Shown here: in pieces, positions 1 to 8,599 of the stretch
Numbering within the stretch: position 1 is the stretch's first letter
Layout of the letters: each line of letters begins with the position of its first letter
NCBI RefSeq assembly: GCF_022832435.1
Contig: NZ_JALHLF010000025.1
Coordinates: forward strand, 9,145-44,171
Length of the DNA stretch: 35,027 bases
Direction: 5' to 3'
Origin: Novosphingobium organovorum
GTDB lineage: Bacteria; Pseudomonadota; Alphaproteobacteria; Sphingomonadales; Sphingomonadaceae
Notes under the pieces: generated by a model
What the model saw: only the letters and a program-made list of their open reading frames with translations
Told to the model about the DNA's origin: nothing
The model's database searches: none
Program-made: the position numbers and the translations under genes

Positions 1-59
1 GAAATGTCAGAATCTCTTCGAACCACTAGCATTCATTTGATTCTATTGGATTTTACGAT

Positions 60-110
60 TTTTGCCATTTGCAGGCCCATCCCAGCCGTCAGGGGATGCA
101 AATGGCAAAA
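60..110. repeat. 14-bp perfect inverted repeat downstream of the Lrp gene
   Basis: TTTTGCCATTTGCA at 60-73 is the exact reverse complement of TGCAAATGGCAAAA at 97-110, with a 23-nt loop. The loop also holds CATCCC (78-83) that can pair with GGGATG (93-98), giving an alternative fold. It lies just past the stop of the minus-strand Lrp-type gene in an AT-rich patch. A transcript stem is possible, but there is no clean U-tract after it on either strand, so it is not a standard terminator. A protein-binding site is the alternative. Confidence 0.5.
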
Positions 111-118
111 TCAATCCA

Positions 119-580
119 CTAGATCGGCAGTTCGGTCGTCGCCTTGATCTGTGAAAGCGCGACGATTGAATTGACTTCCTGCACGCCGGGCAGCTGCGAC
201 AGCTTGCCGAAGAAGAACCGCTCGTAGGCCATGATGTCCTCGGCGACGACGCGGATCATGAAATCGATCGCGCCCATCATCACGTAACAGTCGAGCACCT
301 CGGGAAAGTCGCGGATCTTGGCGGCGAATTCGTCGAGGTTGGCGCGGCCGTGGGCGTTGAGCTTGACCTGCACGAAGACGTGCGCGTTGAGCCCGACTTT
401 TTCGCGATCGACCAACGCGACCCGGCGCTGGATGATGCCCTCGCGCTCCATCCGGTCGATCCGCCGCCAGCAGGGCGAGGAGGATAGCCCGACCTTTTCG
501 GCGATCTGCGCGGTGGTCTGGCTCGCGTCGCGCTGGAGTTCGCGGAGGATTTTTCGCTCGTATGCGTCAAGCTCGGTCAT
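119..580 (-). CDS. Lrp/AsnC family transcriptional regulator
   Basis: Small feast/famine regulator of about 153 residues, usual length for the family. The N-terminal helix-turn-helix (about residues 5-55) reads LDAYERKILRELQRDA, then QIAEKVGLSSSPCWRRIDRME. It is followed by an alpha/beta RAM ligand-binding domain (about 65-150) with VLDCYVMMGAIDFMIRV, typical of Lrp proteins that bind amino acids. I chose the ATG at 580 (MTELDAYERK), which fits family N-termini; an in-frame GTG at 589 adds three residues. No strong ribosome site precedes either. It is divergent from a leucine-type amino-acid dehydrogenase gene, the classic arrangement in which the regulator controls its neighbour in response to a branched-chain or aromatic amino acid. 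The family call is firm; the target and ligand are inferred from context. Confidence 0.93.
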   Translation of the reverse strand: MTELDAYERKILRELQRDASQTTAQIAEKVGLSSSPCWRRIDRMEREGIIQRRVALVDREKVGLNAHVFVQVKLNAHGRANLDEFAAKIRDFPEVLDCYVMMGAIDFMIRVVAEDIMAYERFFFGKLSQLPGVQEVNSIVALSQIKATTELPI

Positions 581-706
581 ATTGACCACAATAGGGCGAT
601 ATAAAGGTCAATGCATCCAAAAATCGGGGCAAAGGGGCCAGAATGCGAAAAGATTTTCCACGGCGAAAGGTGCATTAGAGGGCCTCTGAACTGAAGGAGT
701 GAAGTC
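581..706. promoter_or_regulatory. Divergent promoter region, Lrp gene / amino-acid dehydrogenase
   Basis: This 126-bp gap must hold both divergent promoters. ATTGACC (581-587) and GGTCAAT (606-612) form an inverted repeat with 18 nt between the arms, next to the Lrp start codon, a place where an autoregulatory Lrp site could sit. The dehydrogenase ribosome site is AAGGAG at 694-699, 7 nt before its ATG. No confident -35/-10 pair could be picked by eye. Confidence 0.4.
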
Positions 707-1750
707 ATGGTCGCAGCGACAACCCGCTCGGTACCCGAAGAGTGCATCCGTCTTGAGGACAAGGAAGCCGGGCTCGACGGGTTCATTGTCATTCACTCCA
801 CCGCGCGCGGCCCGGCGGCGGGCGGTTGCCGTTTCTGGAGCTACGACACGCCCGAAGCCGCGATGGTCGACGCGATGCGTCTGGCCGAGGGGATGAGCTA
901 CAAGAACGCCTCGGCCGAACTGCCGCTGGGTGGTGGCAAGGCCGTGCTGCGCCGCCCGGCCGGGGAGTTCGACCGCCGCCGCCTGTTCGAAGCGTTCGGC
1001 CGCGCCGTGGCCCGGCTCGATGGGCGCTACGTCACCGCCGAGGACGTGGGCACCGGGCTCGAGGACATGGAGAACATCGCCCACGCCACGCGGCACGTCG
1101 CCGGGCGCACCGCGCGGCCGGGCTTTGCGGGCGGTGATCCCTCGCCCTGGACGGCGCTGGGCGTGTTCGAGGCGATGAAGGCTGCCGCCGCGATCCGGTT
1201 CGGCGGCTCGCTCGCCGGGGCGCGGGTGGCGGTCCAGGGCGTGGGCAATGTTGGCGGGCGCCTGGCGCGTCTGCTTGCCGACGAAGGCGCGCGGCTGGTG
1301 CTCGCCGATATCGATACGCAGCGCGCGCAGGCGCTGGCGAGCGAGCTCGGGGCCGAGGTCGCCTCGATCGCGGACATCGCGGGCGTGACGGCGGACGTGT
1401 TCGCACCCTGCGCCCTTGGCGGCGCGCTCGATGAGGCGGTGCTGGGTGTGCTCAAGGCCGCTCTGGTGTGCGGCGCGGCCAACAACCAGCTCGCCACGCC
1501 CGAGATCGCCGAAGTGCTGCGCGCGCGCGATATCCTCTACGCGCCCGATTACGTGGTCAACGCGGGCGGGATCATCAACGTTGCGGCCGAATACCTGGGC
1601 GAAAGCGAAGCCGACGTGCGCGGCCGGGTCGTCGCGATCGGTCCGCGTACTGCGGGCATCCTCGAAATGGCGCGCGCCGAAGGGCTGACCAGTGCCTTCG
1701 TCGCCGACCGCGAGGCCGAAGCGAAGATGCGTCCGCTCTGCGTGGCGTGA
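707..1750 (+). CDS. Leucine-type Glu/Leu/Phe/Val dehydrogenase
   Basis: NAD-dependent oxidative deamination of a branched-chain or aromatic L-amino acid to the 2-oxo acid and ammonia. The protein has 347 residues, the length of leucine/phenylalanine dehydrogenases and shorter than glutamate dehydrogenases. The N-terminal substrate domain has GPAAGGCRFW, then MSYKNA (Lys66) and the catalytic-lysine motif LPLGGGKAV (Lys78). The C-terminal Rossmann domain has VQGVGNVGGRLA at about 182-193 followed by LVLADID, whose acidic end favours NAD. CGAANNQLA and VVNAGGIIN are further family motifs. Start: AAGGAG is 7 nt before the ATG. Its partner is the divergent Lrp-type regulator. Substrate preference among Leu, Val and Phe cannot be read from the sequence. 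Confidence 0.92.
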   Translation: MVAATTRSVPEECIRLEDKEAGLDGFIVIHSTARGPAAGGCRFWSYDTPEAAMVDAMRLAEGMSYKNASAELPLGGGKAVLRRPAGEFDRRRLFEAFGRAVARLDGRYVTAEDVGTGLEDMENIAHATRHVAGRTARPGFAGGDPSPWTALGVFEAMKAAAAIRFGGSLAGARVAVQGVGNVGGRLARLLADEGARLVLADIDTQRAQALASELGAEVASIADIAGVTADVFAPCALGGALDEAVLGVLKAALVCGAANNQLATPEIAEVLRARDILYAPDYVVNAGGIINVAAEYLGESEADVRGRVVAIGPRTAGILEMARAEGLTSAFVADREAEAKMRPLCVA

Positions 1751-1817
1751 ACCCCGGTTAGGCTAAAGGCGGGTTTGCAAAGGTCCCTGTTGGTCTCCTG
1801 TGCGCCGTGGCCTGGTT

Positions 1818-3644
1818 TCAGGCTGCGACGCGCAGGAGATTGCGTCCTTCGCGTTTGGCGCGGTAGAGCGCCTTGTCGGCCTCGCTGAGGAAGTCCTGTG
1901 CGTTCGTCGCCCCGGCAAGCGTGGCGACGCCGATGCTCGCGGTGACCTGTTCGGGGCCGGGCGCGGGCCAGAGCGCGCTTTCGATCGCCTGGCGCACGCG
2001 TTCGCCCACGATCCGGGCCGCTTCGGCATCCGAGCCGGGCAGGACAAGCACGAATTCCTCGCCGCCGATCCGTCCGGCAAGGTCCGAATTGCGGATCATC
2101 CGCGTGCACAGTTCGGCAACCTTGCGGATCACCGTGTCGCCGATGGCGTGGCCGAACTGGTCGTTGATGGTCTTGAAGTGGTCGATGTCGAGGATCGCGA
2201 CGCTGAGCGGGGTCTGGTTCTCGCGCGCCTTCTTAAGCTCCATTTCGAGCGTTCCCAGCGCGTTGCGCCGGTTGGCGATACCGGTCAGGGGATCGGTCTG
2301 GGCCAGCACCATCGCGAAGTCGGCCTGTTCTTCGGCCAGTTGGCGCGCCTCGGCCAGCCGCAGCGTGGCGAGCGCGCGCTCGGTCACGTCCTGGAAGATG
2401 CCGAAGATGGCGATCGGCTTGCCCTTGGCGTCGAATTCGAGCTCGCCCTGGCTGCGCACGTAGCGTTTCTCGCCCCGCGCGGTGATCAGGCGGGCTTCGA
2501 AATCGAACGGGCGGGTCGATTCGATCAGCGCCTCGAGCTGGCGCTGGACCAGCGCGCGGTCGTCGGGGTGGTAGAAGTCAAGCGCCCCCTCGAGCGGAGG
2601 CGATTGGCTGGAATCCAGTTCGTGGATGCGAAAAACTTCGTCGGACCAGAACAGATCGTTGTTCACAAGGTCGAGCCGCCAGTGGCCGACATGGGCGAAT
2701 TGCTCGGACATCTCCAGCCAGCGCTTGGCGCGCGTGACCTGCATCAGGATGCGTTCGCGCGCGCCCAGCAGCGCGGCCAGCGGCAGCGCGGAAAGCAGCA
2801 GGGTGAACAGGTAGAACTGCAGGAACAGCGTGGCGAGCGCGGGATCGGAGTGGCGCATCAGCAGGATCGGCCCGCTTTCCGCGCCCAGCGTCTTGCTCGA
2901 GCCGATCACCGCGATGAGCAGGATGCTGACCATCGCGCCGTTCGGACCAAGCAGGTAGGTTGCCACGATCACGCACATCAGCGGCAGGAACAGCAGCGGG
3001 TAGGTCGTCTGGTTGAAGACCACCAGGCTGATCAGCGCAACCGCGAGCAAGACCAGTCCCGAAAGCAGCCACTGTTTGCGAGGAATGGTCGACAGGCCCT
3101 TGAATTCGGTAAAGATATTGAGGGTGAGAGGGACCACTATCATGATCCCGAGCGTCACCGTCGTGGCCCAGGAGACAAACATCAGGCCCAGCCCGGCGCC
3201 GGTCAGCAGCGCGGCGGTGGCCGCGCTCAGCACCCCGGTCAGCATGGCCGCCACCGCGAATTCGAGCACCGCGAGCGGGTTGTAGATCGATTGGCCATGC
3301 CGGTTGATGTGCCGGATGCACAGGAACCCGATCACCGCTTCGGCAACGTTGGCGATGGTGTAGAACAGTGAGTCGAGCGCGGGCATCCCGCTCAGCCAGT
3401 TGCCGCCCAGGCTGGCTAGCGCGATGGCGCCGACGAGCAGGGGGCGCTGCGCCTTGCGCGCCAGCAGCAGTCCGGCGATCGAGACCCCGCTTGCCGGCCA
3501 GACCGTGGCCAGTCCGTCGCTGCCGTCGGTCAGGTGAAGCGCGGCAACCGCGCACAGGAAATACGTCGACGCCACGAGAATCGGCCACAAGGCCTTGTGG
3601 TTGAAAAGTGGCGTGTCGCTCCGCATCGCAGATGTTTGGGTCAT
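1818..3644 (-). CDS. Membrane diguanylate cyclase, MASE1-PAS-GGDEF
   Basis: Predicted c-di-GMP synthase of 608 residues. Residues about 18-295 are a multi-helix MASE1 sensor with several hydrophobic segments and the motif TVWPASGVSIAGLLL. Residues about 310-425 are a PAS domain (HVGHWRLDLVNNDLFWSDEV ending IFGIFQDVTER), then a short coiled linker, then GGDEF at about 445-605 (TDPLTGIANRR, ILDIDHFKTIND). The active site is intact as GGEEF (527-531), and the inhibitory I-site RNSD (518-521) lies the canonical five residues upstream, so product feedback is likely. There is no EAL or HD-GYP domain. It stands alone, convergent to the amino-acid dehydrogenase and divergent from the patatin gene. 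The sensed signal is unknown. M7 is an alternative start. Confidence 0.93.
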   Translation of the reverse strand: MTQTSAMRSDTPLFNHKALWPILVASTYFLCAVAALHLTDGSDGLATVWPASGVSIAGLLLARKAQRPLLVGAIALASLGGNWLSGMPALDSLFYTIANVAEAVIGFLCIRHINRHGQSIYNPLAVLEFAVAAMLTGVLSAATAALLTGAGLGLMFVSWATTVTLGIMIVVPLTLNIFTEFKGLSTIPRKQWLLSGLVLLAVALISLVVFNQTTYPLLFLPLMCVIVATYLLGPNGAMVSILLIAVIGSSKTLGAESGPILLMRHSDPALATLFLQFYLFTLLLSALPLAALLGARERILMQVTRAKRWLEMSEQFAHVGHWRLDLVNNDLFWSDEVFRIHELDSSQSPPLEGALDFYHPDDRALVQRQLEALIESTRPFDFEARLITARGEKRYVRSQGELEFDAKGKPIAIFGIFQDVTERALATLRLAEARQLAEEQADFAMVLAQTDPLTGIANRRNALGTLEMELKKARENQTPLSVAILDIDHFKTINDQFGHAIGDTVIRKVAELCTRMIRNSDLAGRIGGEEFVLVLPGSDAEAARIVGERVRQAIESALWPAPGPEQVTASIGVATLAGATNAQDFLSEADKALYRAKREGRNLLRVAA

Positions 3645-3913
3645 TGACGGTTAAATTCACCTAAATGCAGCGGAGCCACTACGGGATAATCCTACTGATG
3701 CGCGCCTTTTGCAAGGGCGTCGGGGTGCCTTTACGTTGTCTGATTTGCCTGTCTATCACATTGAAGGACCGATGTGTTTTCAAGGATACACAAAGCTATC
3801 CGAGAAGAGCGCACGATTGTCGGCGGGCACCGCGCGCGTTACTCTTCGTTTCGCCTCGTGCAACAGGCAACCCACTCGTCGGGGCCCGGCGCGCGTAGGC
3901 AGGAGGTGCATGG

Positions 3914-4948
3914 ATGACGGTATCGCGTGAAGTCGGGCTCGACCTCGCCTTGCAGGGCGGTGGTGCGCATGGGGCCTTTACCTGGGGTGTGCTCGACCGT
4001 CTGCTCGAGGAGGAGCGGATCTGGATTTCGGCGTTGAGCGGGGCGAGCGCGGGGGCGATTAACGCGGCGGTCTTCGCCAGCGGGCTCGTGACGGGTGGGC
4101 GCGAAGGCGCCGGGCGCGCGCTTGAGGCGTTCTGGAAGGCGATCCACCGTTCGGGGCGCGAGGCCGGCCCGCTGCTGCCGATGATGGAAGCCTTTCCGAT
4201 GGCCTTCGAGGCGATTTCGGCGATGTGGTCGAACATGTTCGGCAACGTCGCGATGCCCAGCTCGCCCGAAATGGGTGCGCGCGCGCAGGACCTGCTGCGC
4301 GAGGTGCTCGAGGCGCACGTCGATTTCGCCGCGCTGCGCTCGGACGCGGCGCCGCGCCTGTTCCTTTCCGCGACCGATGTGCGCACCGGCAGCGCGCGCA
4401 TCTTCGAGAACCGCGAGATGGCGCCCGAGGTCCTGCTCGCCTCGGCCTGTCTGCCGCTGCTGTTCCCGCCGGTGACGATCGACGGGGTGGATTACTGGGA
4501 TGGCGGCTACAGCGCCAATCCGCCGATCTTCCCGCTGGTCCAGAACAGTCCGAACGATGACCTGATGCTGGTCACGATCAACCCCATGTCGCGCGAGGAG
4601 ACCCCGCGCGTCGCCGCCGACATCTCCAACCGGCTGACCGAGCTGTCGTTCAACCAGACGCTTATCAAGGACATGCGCGGGCTGGTGATGATCCAGAACG
4701 AGGTCGGCTTGCTGACCTTCGGCAAGGGCTTGCTGGCGCGGCTGCGCAAGCTGCGCGTCCACGAGATCCACGACGAGGCGACGCTCGCCGCGATGCCCGC
4801 GGGATCGAAGATGACCCCGTTGTGGGAGCTTTTGCAGCAGCTCCACAAGGCGGGATACGAGGCGGCGGACGGCTGGGTAGGGCGCCACGGCGAGGATCTG
4901 GGCCGCCATACCACAGCCTATCTGGCCGAGCGTTACGGCCCGCACTAG
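3914..4948 (+). CDS. Patatin-like phospholipase
   Basis: Serine acyl hydrolase with a Ser-Asp dyad, 344 residues. The oxyanion glycine loop is QGGGAHG (about 14-20), the nucleophile elbow GASAG (43-47, Ser45), and the catalytic Asp is in YWDGGYSANPP (Asp196), so all the required elements are present. There is no signal peptide or obvious membrane span, so a cytoplasmic or membrane-associated lipase acting on phospholipid or polyhydroxyalkanoate-granule lipid is plausible. Start: AGGAGGT (3901-3907) is 6 nt before the ATG at 3914; a competing ATG at 3910 opens only a six-codon frame. The next gene, a small protein of unknown function, lies 82 bp downstream on the same strand and may be co-transcribed. 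The family is certain, the substrate unknown. Confidence 0.93.
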   Translation: MTVSREVGLDLALQGGGAHGAFTWGVLDRLLEEERIWISALSGASAGAINAAVFASGLVTGGREGAGRALEAFWKAIHRSGREAGPLLPMMEAFPMAFEAISAMWSNMFGNVAMPSSPEMGARAQDLLREVLEAHVDFAALRSDAAPRLFLSATDVRTGSARIFENREMAPEVLLASACLPLLFPPVTIDGVDYWDGGYSANPPIFPLVQNSPNDDLMLVTINPMSREETPRVAADISNRLTELSFNQTLIKDMRGLVMIQNEVGLLTFGKGLLARLRKLRVHEIHDEATLAAMPAGSKMTPLWELLQQLHKAGYEAADGWVGRHGEDLGRHTTAYLAERYGPH

Positions 4949-5030
4949 CGGCGCGTGCACGGTTCGGTTTTGCCACGGCGCGCAGCTGGGTTATGCAGTT
5001 GTCCCTATCGCAATCGAATGAGGAAAAGGC

Positions 5031-5345
5031 ATGGAAGATCCCTCCGGGGCGAAAACGGCAGCGGCAGGCAGTGCGGTGCGTGACGGCGGAGAAGACGCTG
5101 GCGTGAGCCTGCGCCTTGCCGGGATTCGCGATACGCTGAAGGGGACCTTCCCCGATGCGCGGCACATCACGCTCGACTTCGATGGCACCTTGCGGGCACA
5201 CATCGACATTCGCGAGGGCGAACGCGTTCCTGCGGTCGAGGCGCAACTGGCCCACCTGGAGAATGGCATGTTTCGCCACATCGAGCACGGCGCCTCGCCG
5301 CACCACCCGTTCTTTCACCGCATCAGCGCGGTGATCGACGCCTGA
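5031..5345 (+). CDS. Small protein of unknown function (104 aa)
   Basis: I do not recognise a family. The product is 104 residues, acidic at the N-terminus (MEDPSGAKTA), with a middle stretch that alternates like beta strands (ARHITLDFDGTLRAHIDIREGERV), then a histidine-rich C-terminus (FRHIEHGASPHHPFFHRISAVIDA, seven His in about 24 residues). It has no signal peptide or membrane span. A ribosome site AGGA (5021-5024) stands 6 nt before the ATG, and the gene ends about 45 bp before a clear terminator, which supports a real gene. It follows the patatin gene at 82 bp and is convergent with the dehydratase. The function is not inferable; metal binding by the His cluster is speculation. Confidence 0.65.
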   Translation: MEDPSGAKTAAAGSAVRDGGEDAGVSLRLAGIRDTLKGTFPDARHITLDFDGTLRAHIDIREGERVPAVEAQLAHLENGMFRHIEHGASPHHPFFHRISAVIDA

Positions 5346-5388
5346 ACCGTTTGGGGTGGTGCTTGCGACTTTCGGAGGCGAAATGACC

Positions 5389-5420
5389 AAAAAAAGGGCG
5401 GCCCCAGAGCCGCCCTTTTT
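5389..5420. terminator. Bidirectional rho-independent terminator
   Basis: A run of seven A (5389-5395), stem GGGCGGC (5396-5402), loop CCCAGA, stem GCCGCCC (5409-5415), then five T. It serves both the plus-strand small gene and the minus-strand dehydratase, which converge here. Confidence 0.93.
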
Positions 5421-5470
5421 CGTTCCCGACCTGTCCCGGCAGCGGCGATGCCGCCGCCGGGCAAGGGCGA

Positions 5471-7267
5471 TCAGTGGTTGTTGCGCGGCAGACCCAGGGT
5501 CTGGTGGATGCGCTGGAACTTTTCCGAACCTTCCAGGATCATGCCGGTGTTGAGCTGGCCGACCATCGAACGCTGGATTTCCTGCCAGGGCGTCTGCGAG
5601 GCGGGGTAGGGGAAGCCGCCGCGCGCTTCGAGATCGGCGCGGCGCTGGGCCAGTTCCTCGTCCGAAATGAGCACGTCGACGCGGCCCTTCTTGAGGTCCA
5701 TGCGCACCCGGTCGCCGGTCTGGAGCAGCGCGAGGCCGCCCATCGCCGCCGCTTCGGGCGAGGCGTTGAGGATCGAGGGGCTGCCCGAGGTGCCCGACTG
5801 GCGCCCGTCGCCGATGCAGGGCAGGGCGCCCACGCCTTCGGTGATGAGGTAGGCGGGTGGACGCATGTTGACGACTTCGGCCGCACCGGGATAGCCGATC
5901 GGGCCGGTGCCGCGCATGAACAGCAGCGTCTCGGTGGTGATGCCGAGCGCCGGATCGTCGATGCGGTGGTGGTAGTCCTCGGGGCCGTCGAACACCACGG
6001 CGGGGCCTTCGAAGGCTTCCGGGTCATCGGGGTTGGAGAGGTAGCGCGCGCGGAAATCGTCCGAGATCACGCTGGTCTTCATGATCGCCTGGTCGAACAG
6101 GTTGCCGGTCATGACGATGAAGCCGGCCTCTTCCTTGAGCGGCTGGTCGAACGGCTTGATGACCTTGTCGTCCTCGATCGTCGCGTCGCGGCAGTTGTCG
6201 CCGATCGACTTGCCGTTGGCGGTCAGCGCATCCTCGTGGATCAGGCCCTGGCCCATGAGCTGGGCGACGACCGCGGGCACGCCGCCGGCGTGGTAATAGT
6301 CTTCGCCGAGGTATTCACCTGCCGGCTGGAGGTTGACCAGCAGCGGGATCTTGTGGCCGATCTCTTCCCAGTCGGTCAGCGGCAGGTCGACGCCGATGTG
6401 GCGGGCGATCGCGGCGAGGTGGATCGGGGCGTTGGTCGAGCCGCCGATCGCCGAGTTGACGCGGATGGCGTTGTGGAACGCCTCCTTGGTCAGGATGTCG
6501 GAGGGCTTGAGATCCTCGTGGACCATGTCGACGATGCGCTTGCCGGTGCGCCAGGCGCATTCCTGGCGGTCGCGGTAGGGGGCCGGGATCGCGGCCGAAC
6601 CGGGCAGCGACATGCCCAGCGCCTCGGTCAGCGAGTTCATCGTCGTCGCCGTGCCCATGGTGTTGCAATAGCCGGTCGAGGGGGCCGAGGAGGCGACGAG
6701 CTTGATGAAGCCTTCGTCGTCGATCTTGCCCGCAGCGAGCATTTCGCGCGCCTTCCACACGATCGTGCCCGAACCCGTGCGCTCGCCCTTGTGCCAGCCG
6801 TTCAGCATCGGGCCGACCGACAGCGCGATCGCCGGGATGTTGACGGTGGCCGCGGCCATCAGCGCGGCCGGGGTGGTCTTGTCGCAGCCCACGGTCAGCA
6901 CCACGCCGTCGAGCGGGTAGCCGTAGAGCAGCTCGACGAGGCCGAGATAGGTCAGGTTGCGGTCGAGCGCGGCGCCGGGGCGCTTGCCGGTTTCCTGAAT
7001 TGGGTGGACCGGAAACTCCATCGGAATGCCGCCGGCTTCGCGAATGCCTTCGCGCACGCGTTCGGCGAGCACGAGGTGGTGGCGGTTGCACGGCGACAGG
7101 TCGCTGCCCGACTGGGCGATGCCGATGATCGGCTTGCCCGAACGCAGTTCCTCCAGGCTGATGCCGAAGTTGAGGTAGCGCTCGAGATAGAGCGCGGTCA
7201 TGTCGATGTTCTCGGGATTGTCGAACCAGGCGCGCGAACGCAGCTTGGGTTTGGTTTCGTCAGTCAT
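5471..7267 (-). CDS. IlvD/Edd-family sugar-acid dehydratase (arabonate/xylonate/galactonate type)
   Basis: [2Fe-2S]-Mg enzyme that dehydrates a C5/C6 aldonate to the 2-keto-3-deoxy acid. It has 598 residues. Cluster cysteines are Cys60 (SPCNRHH), Cys128 (VGCDKTTPA) and Cys201 (GYCNTMGTA); the probable catalytic Ser is Ser491 in GDGRQSGT. Spacing and flanks match the pentonate-dehydratase branch (Caulobacter XylD-like, Rhizobium L-arabinonate dehydratase) rather than dihydroxy-acid dehydratase IlvD. Enzymes of this branch accept L-arabonate, D-fuconate and D-galactonate, which would let it serve both the arabinose and galactose branches encoded nearby. It is the second gene of a minus-strand pair behind the aldose 1-epimerase (29-bp gap). 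The exact substrate is inferred from context. Confidence 0.92.
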   Translation of the reverse strand: MTDETKPKLRSRAWFDNPENIDMTALYLERYLNFGISLEELRSGKPIIGIAQSGSDLSPCNRHHLVLAERVREGIREAGGIPMEFPVHPIQETGKRPGAALDRNLTYLGLVELLYGYPLDGVVLTVGCDKTTPAALMAAATVNIPAIALSVGPMLNGWHKGERTGSGTIVWKAREMLAAGKIDDEGFIKLVASSAPSTGYCNTMGTATTMNSLTEALGMSLPGSAAIPAPYRDRQECAWRTGKRIVDMVHEDLKPSDILTKEAFHNAIRVNSAIGGSTNAPIHLAAIARHIGVDLPLTDWEEIGHKIPLLVNLQPAGEYLGEDYYHAGGVPAVVAQLMGQGLIHEDALTANGKSIGDNCRDATIEDDKVIKPFDQPLKEEAGFIVMTGNLFDQAIMKTSVISDDFRARYLSNPDDPEAFEGPAVVFDGPEDYHHRIDDPALGITTETLLFMRGTGPIGYPGAAEVVNMRPPAYLITEGVGALPCIGDGRQSGTSGSPSILNASPEAAAMGGLALLQTGDRVRMDLKKGRVDVLISDEELAQRRADLEARGGFPYPASQTPWQEIQRSMVGQLNTGMILEGSEKFQRIHQTLGLPRNNH

Positions 7268-7296
7268 GGTGCCTTGCCCTGTGGATGTCTGGACGC

Positions 7297-8445
7297 TTAC
7301 TTGTCGACCGAAACGCGGTAGATCATGACATGCTTGTAGGGCTTGCCGGGATCGACGCGGGCCGATGCGAAGTTGGGGTGGTTGGGCGCGTCGGGGAACA
7401 GCTGCGGTTCGAGCGCGATGCCGTCGCCCATGCGGTAGAGGTGGCCTTCCTTGCCGATGAAGGTGCCATCGAGGAAGTTGCCCGAATAGACCTGGACGCC
7501 GGGCTCGGTGGTGAGCACTTCGAGCACGCGGCCCGAGGCGGGATCTTCCAGCTTGGCTGCCAGTTCGGGCGTCTTGGTCACGCCCTTGTCGAGCGCGAAG
7601 TTGTGATCGACCCCGCGGCCGTAGACGATCTGCTGGTCCTTGCCGTCACGCACCGCGAGCTTGAGCGCCTTGCCCGCGCGGAAGTCGAACGGGGTGCCCG
7701 CCACGTCGCGCAGCTCGCCGGTGGGGATGAGCGTGGCGCTGACCGGGGTGTAGTGGCTGGCCGGGACGGTCAGCACGTTGTCCATCGCGCCATCGACCGA
7801 GCCTTCGCCGGCCATGTTGAAGATGGCGTGGTTGGTCATGTTGATGATCGTGGGCTTGTCGGTCGAGGCGTCGAATTCGATCTTGAGATCGCCCTTCTCG
7901 TCGAGCGAGTAGGTCACGCGCGCCTTGACGGTGCCGGGGTAGCCGGAATCGCCGTCCGGGCTGGTGAGCGTGAAGACGGCGCTCGCCTCAGGGCCCGACT
8001 TGATCGATTCGAGCGTCCAGTTCTGCACGTCGAAGCCCTTGCCGCCGCCGTGGAGCGACTGGCCGTGGTCGTTGCCGGGCAGGTGGTAGGTCTTGCCGTC
8101 GAGCGTGAAGGTCGCGTTGCCGATGCGGTTGGCGTAGCGCCCGATCGTCGCGCCCCAGTAGTTGGGCTTGTCCTGGTAGGACTGCAGGTCGTCATAACCC
8201 AGCGTGATGTCGGCCACCTTGCCATCGCGGTCGGGGGCCATGAACTTCCACAGGGTCGCGCCATAGGTCAGGATCGTGGCGGAAACGCCGTTGCCCGCGC
8301 TCAGCGTGACGGCGGTGACCTGGGTGCCGTCCTTGAGCGTGCCGGCCGCCTGCTTGGATGCATCCGCCGCGAGCGCGGGCATGGAGACGGATGCGCAAAG
8401 GGCCAACAGGGCTGTCGACATGAATGTCCTGGTCATATTCCTCAC
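7297..8445 (-). CDS. galM: Secreted aldose 1-epimerase (galactose mutarotase)
   Basis: Interconverts alpha and beta anomers of free aldoses. A signal peptide is clear ([23 protein letters not shown], cut after ALA), so the enzyme is periplasmic. Family motifs are [26 protein letters not shown], the catalytic-site [24 protein letters not shown] and the late [17 protein letters not shown], which carries the catalytic Glu. Length of about 380 is normal for secreted forms. The start is ambiguous: GTG at 8445 has GGAG 8 nt upstream, while ATG at 8436 has a closer GAGG; both keep the signal peptide. It is first in a two-gene unit with the dehydratase and divergent from the sugar transporter, so it probably prepares the right anomer of arabinose or galactose for uptake and oxidation. 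Confidence 0.93.
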   Translation of the reverse strand: MRNMTRTFMSTALLALCASVSMPALAADASKQAAGTLKDGTQVTAVTLSAGNGVSATILTYGATLWKFMAPDRDGKVADITLGYDDLQSYQDKPNYWGATIGRYANRIGNATFTLDGKTYHLPGNDHGQSLHGGGKGFDVQNWTLESIKSGPEASAVFTLTSPDGDSGYPGTVKARVTYSLDEKGDLKIEFDASTDKPTIINMTNHAIFNMAGEGSVDGAMDNVLTVPASHYTPVSATLIPTGELRDVAGTPFDFRAGKALKLAVRDGKDQQIVYGRGVDHNFALDKGVTKTPELAAKLEDPASGRVLEVLTTEPGVQVYSGNFLDGTFIGKEGHLYRMGDGIALEPQLFPDAPNHPNFASARVDPGKPYKHVMIYRVSVDK

Positions 8446-8599
8446 AATCCTGGCTCCCGTTCGTCTGCTGAATTTTGGCTATGTGTAATATTGTCGGCCA
8501 TTGACGTGGCCGGTGGCTGCATATAGTCCGACAAATAGAAAGAGCGCAAGCCGGATCGCGTCGCACGCGTTGCCGGCAGCATGTGACGAGAGGATGGAC
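8446..8599. promoter_or_regulatory. Divergent promoter region, mutarotase / transporter
   Basis: This 154-bp gap serves both directions. It holds a good copy of the shared motif, TAGTCCGACAAATA at 8524-8537 facing the transporter, and a weaker inverted copy on the other strand (TTGTCGGCC at 8491-8499) facing the mutarotase. The motif fits the GT-N3-AC core bound by many GntR-family repressors. The transporter ribosome site GAGAGG (8588-8593) sits 6 nt before ATG 8600. Confidence 0.55.
8524..8537 (+). promoter_or_regulatory. Candidate GntR operator, best copy
   Basis: TAGTCCGACAAATA. It has near-copies before both TonB receptor genes (12 of 14 matches each) and on the minus strand before the semialdehyde dehydrogenase (11 of 14). 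Assignment to the adjacent FadR/GntR regulator is inference from the GT-N3-AC core and co-location. Confidence 0.5.

Noticed and set aside
1800..3371. A 523-codon plus-strand frame opposite the diguanylate cyclase
   Set aside because: Antisense to MASE1-PAS-GGDEF with intact motifs; the translation is charged low-complexity sequence.
3665..3898. Short plus-strand frames in the gap before the patatin gene
   Set aside because: No ribosome site, no coherent domain, and they overlap the patatin leader. The 269-bp gap otherwise shows only the AGGAGGT site of the patatin gene.
5471..7267. Dihydroxy-acid dehydratase IlvD or phosphogluconate dehydratase Edd
   Set aside because: Cysteine contexts and the 598-residue length match the pentonate-dehydratase branch, and the gene sits with a mutarotase and sugar catabolic genes.
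5474..7321. A 615-codon plus-strand frame opposite the dehydratase
   Set aside because: The dehydratase on the other strand has all cluster cysteines; the plus frame is rich in Arg, Val, Asp and His repeats without domains.
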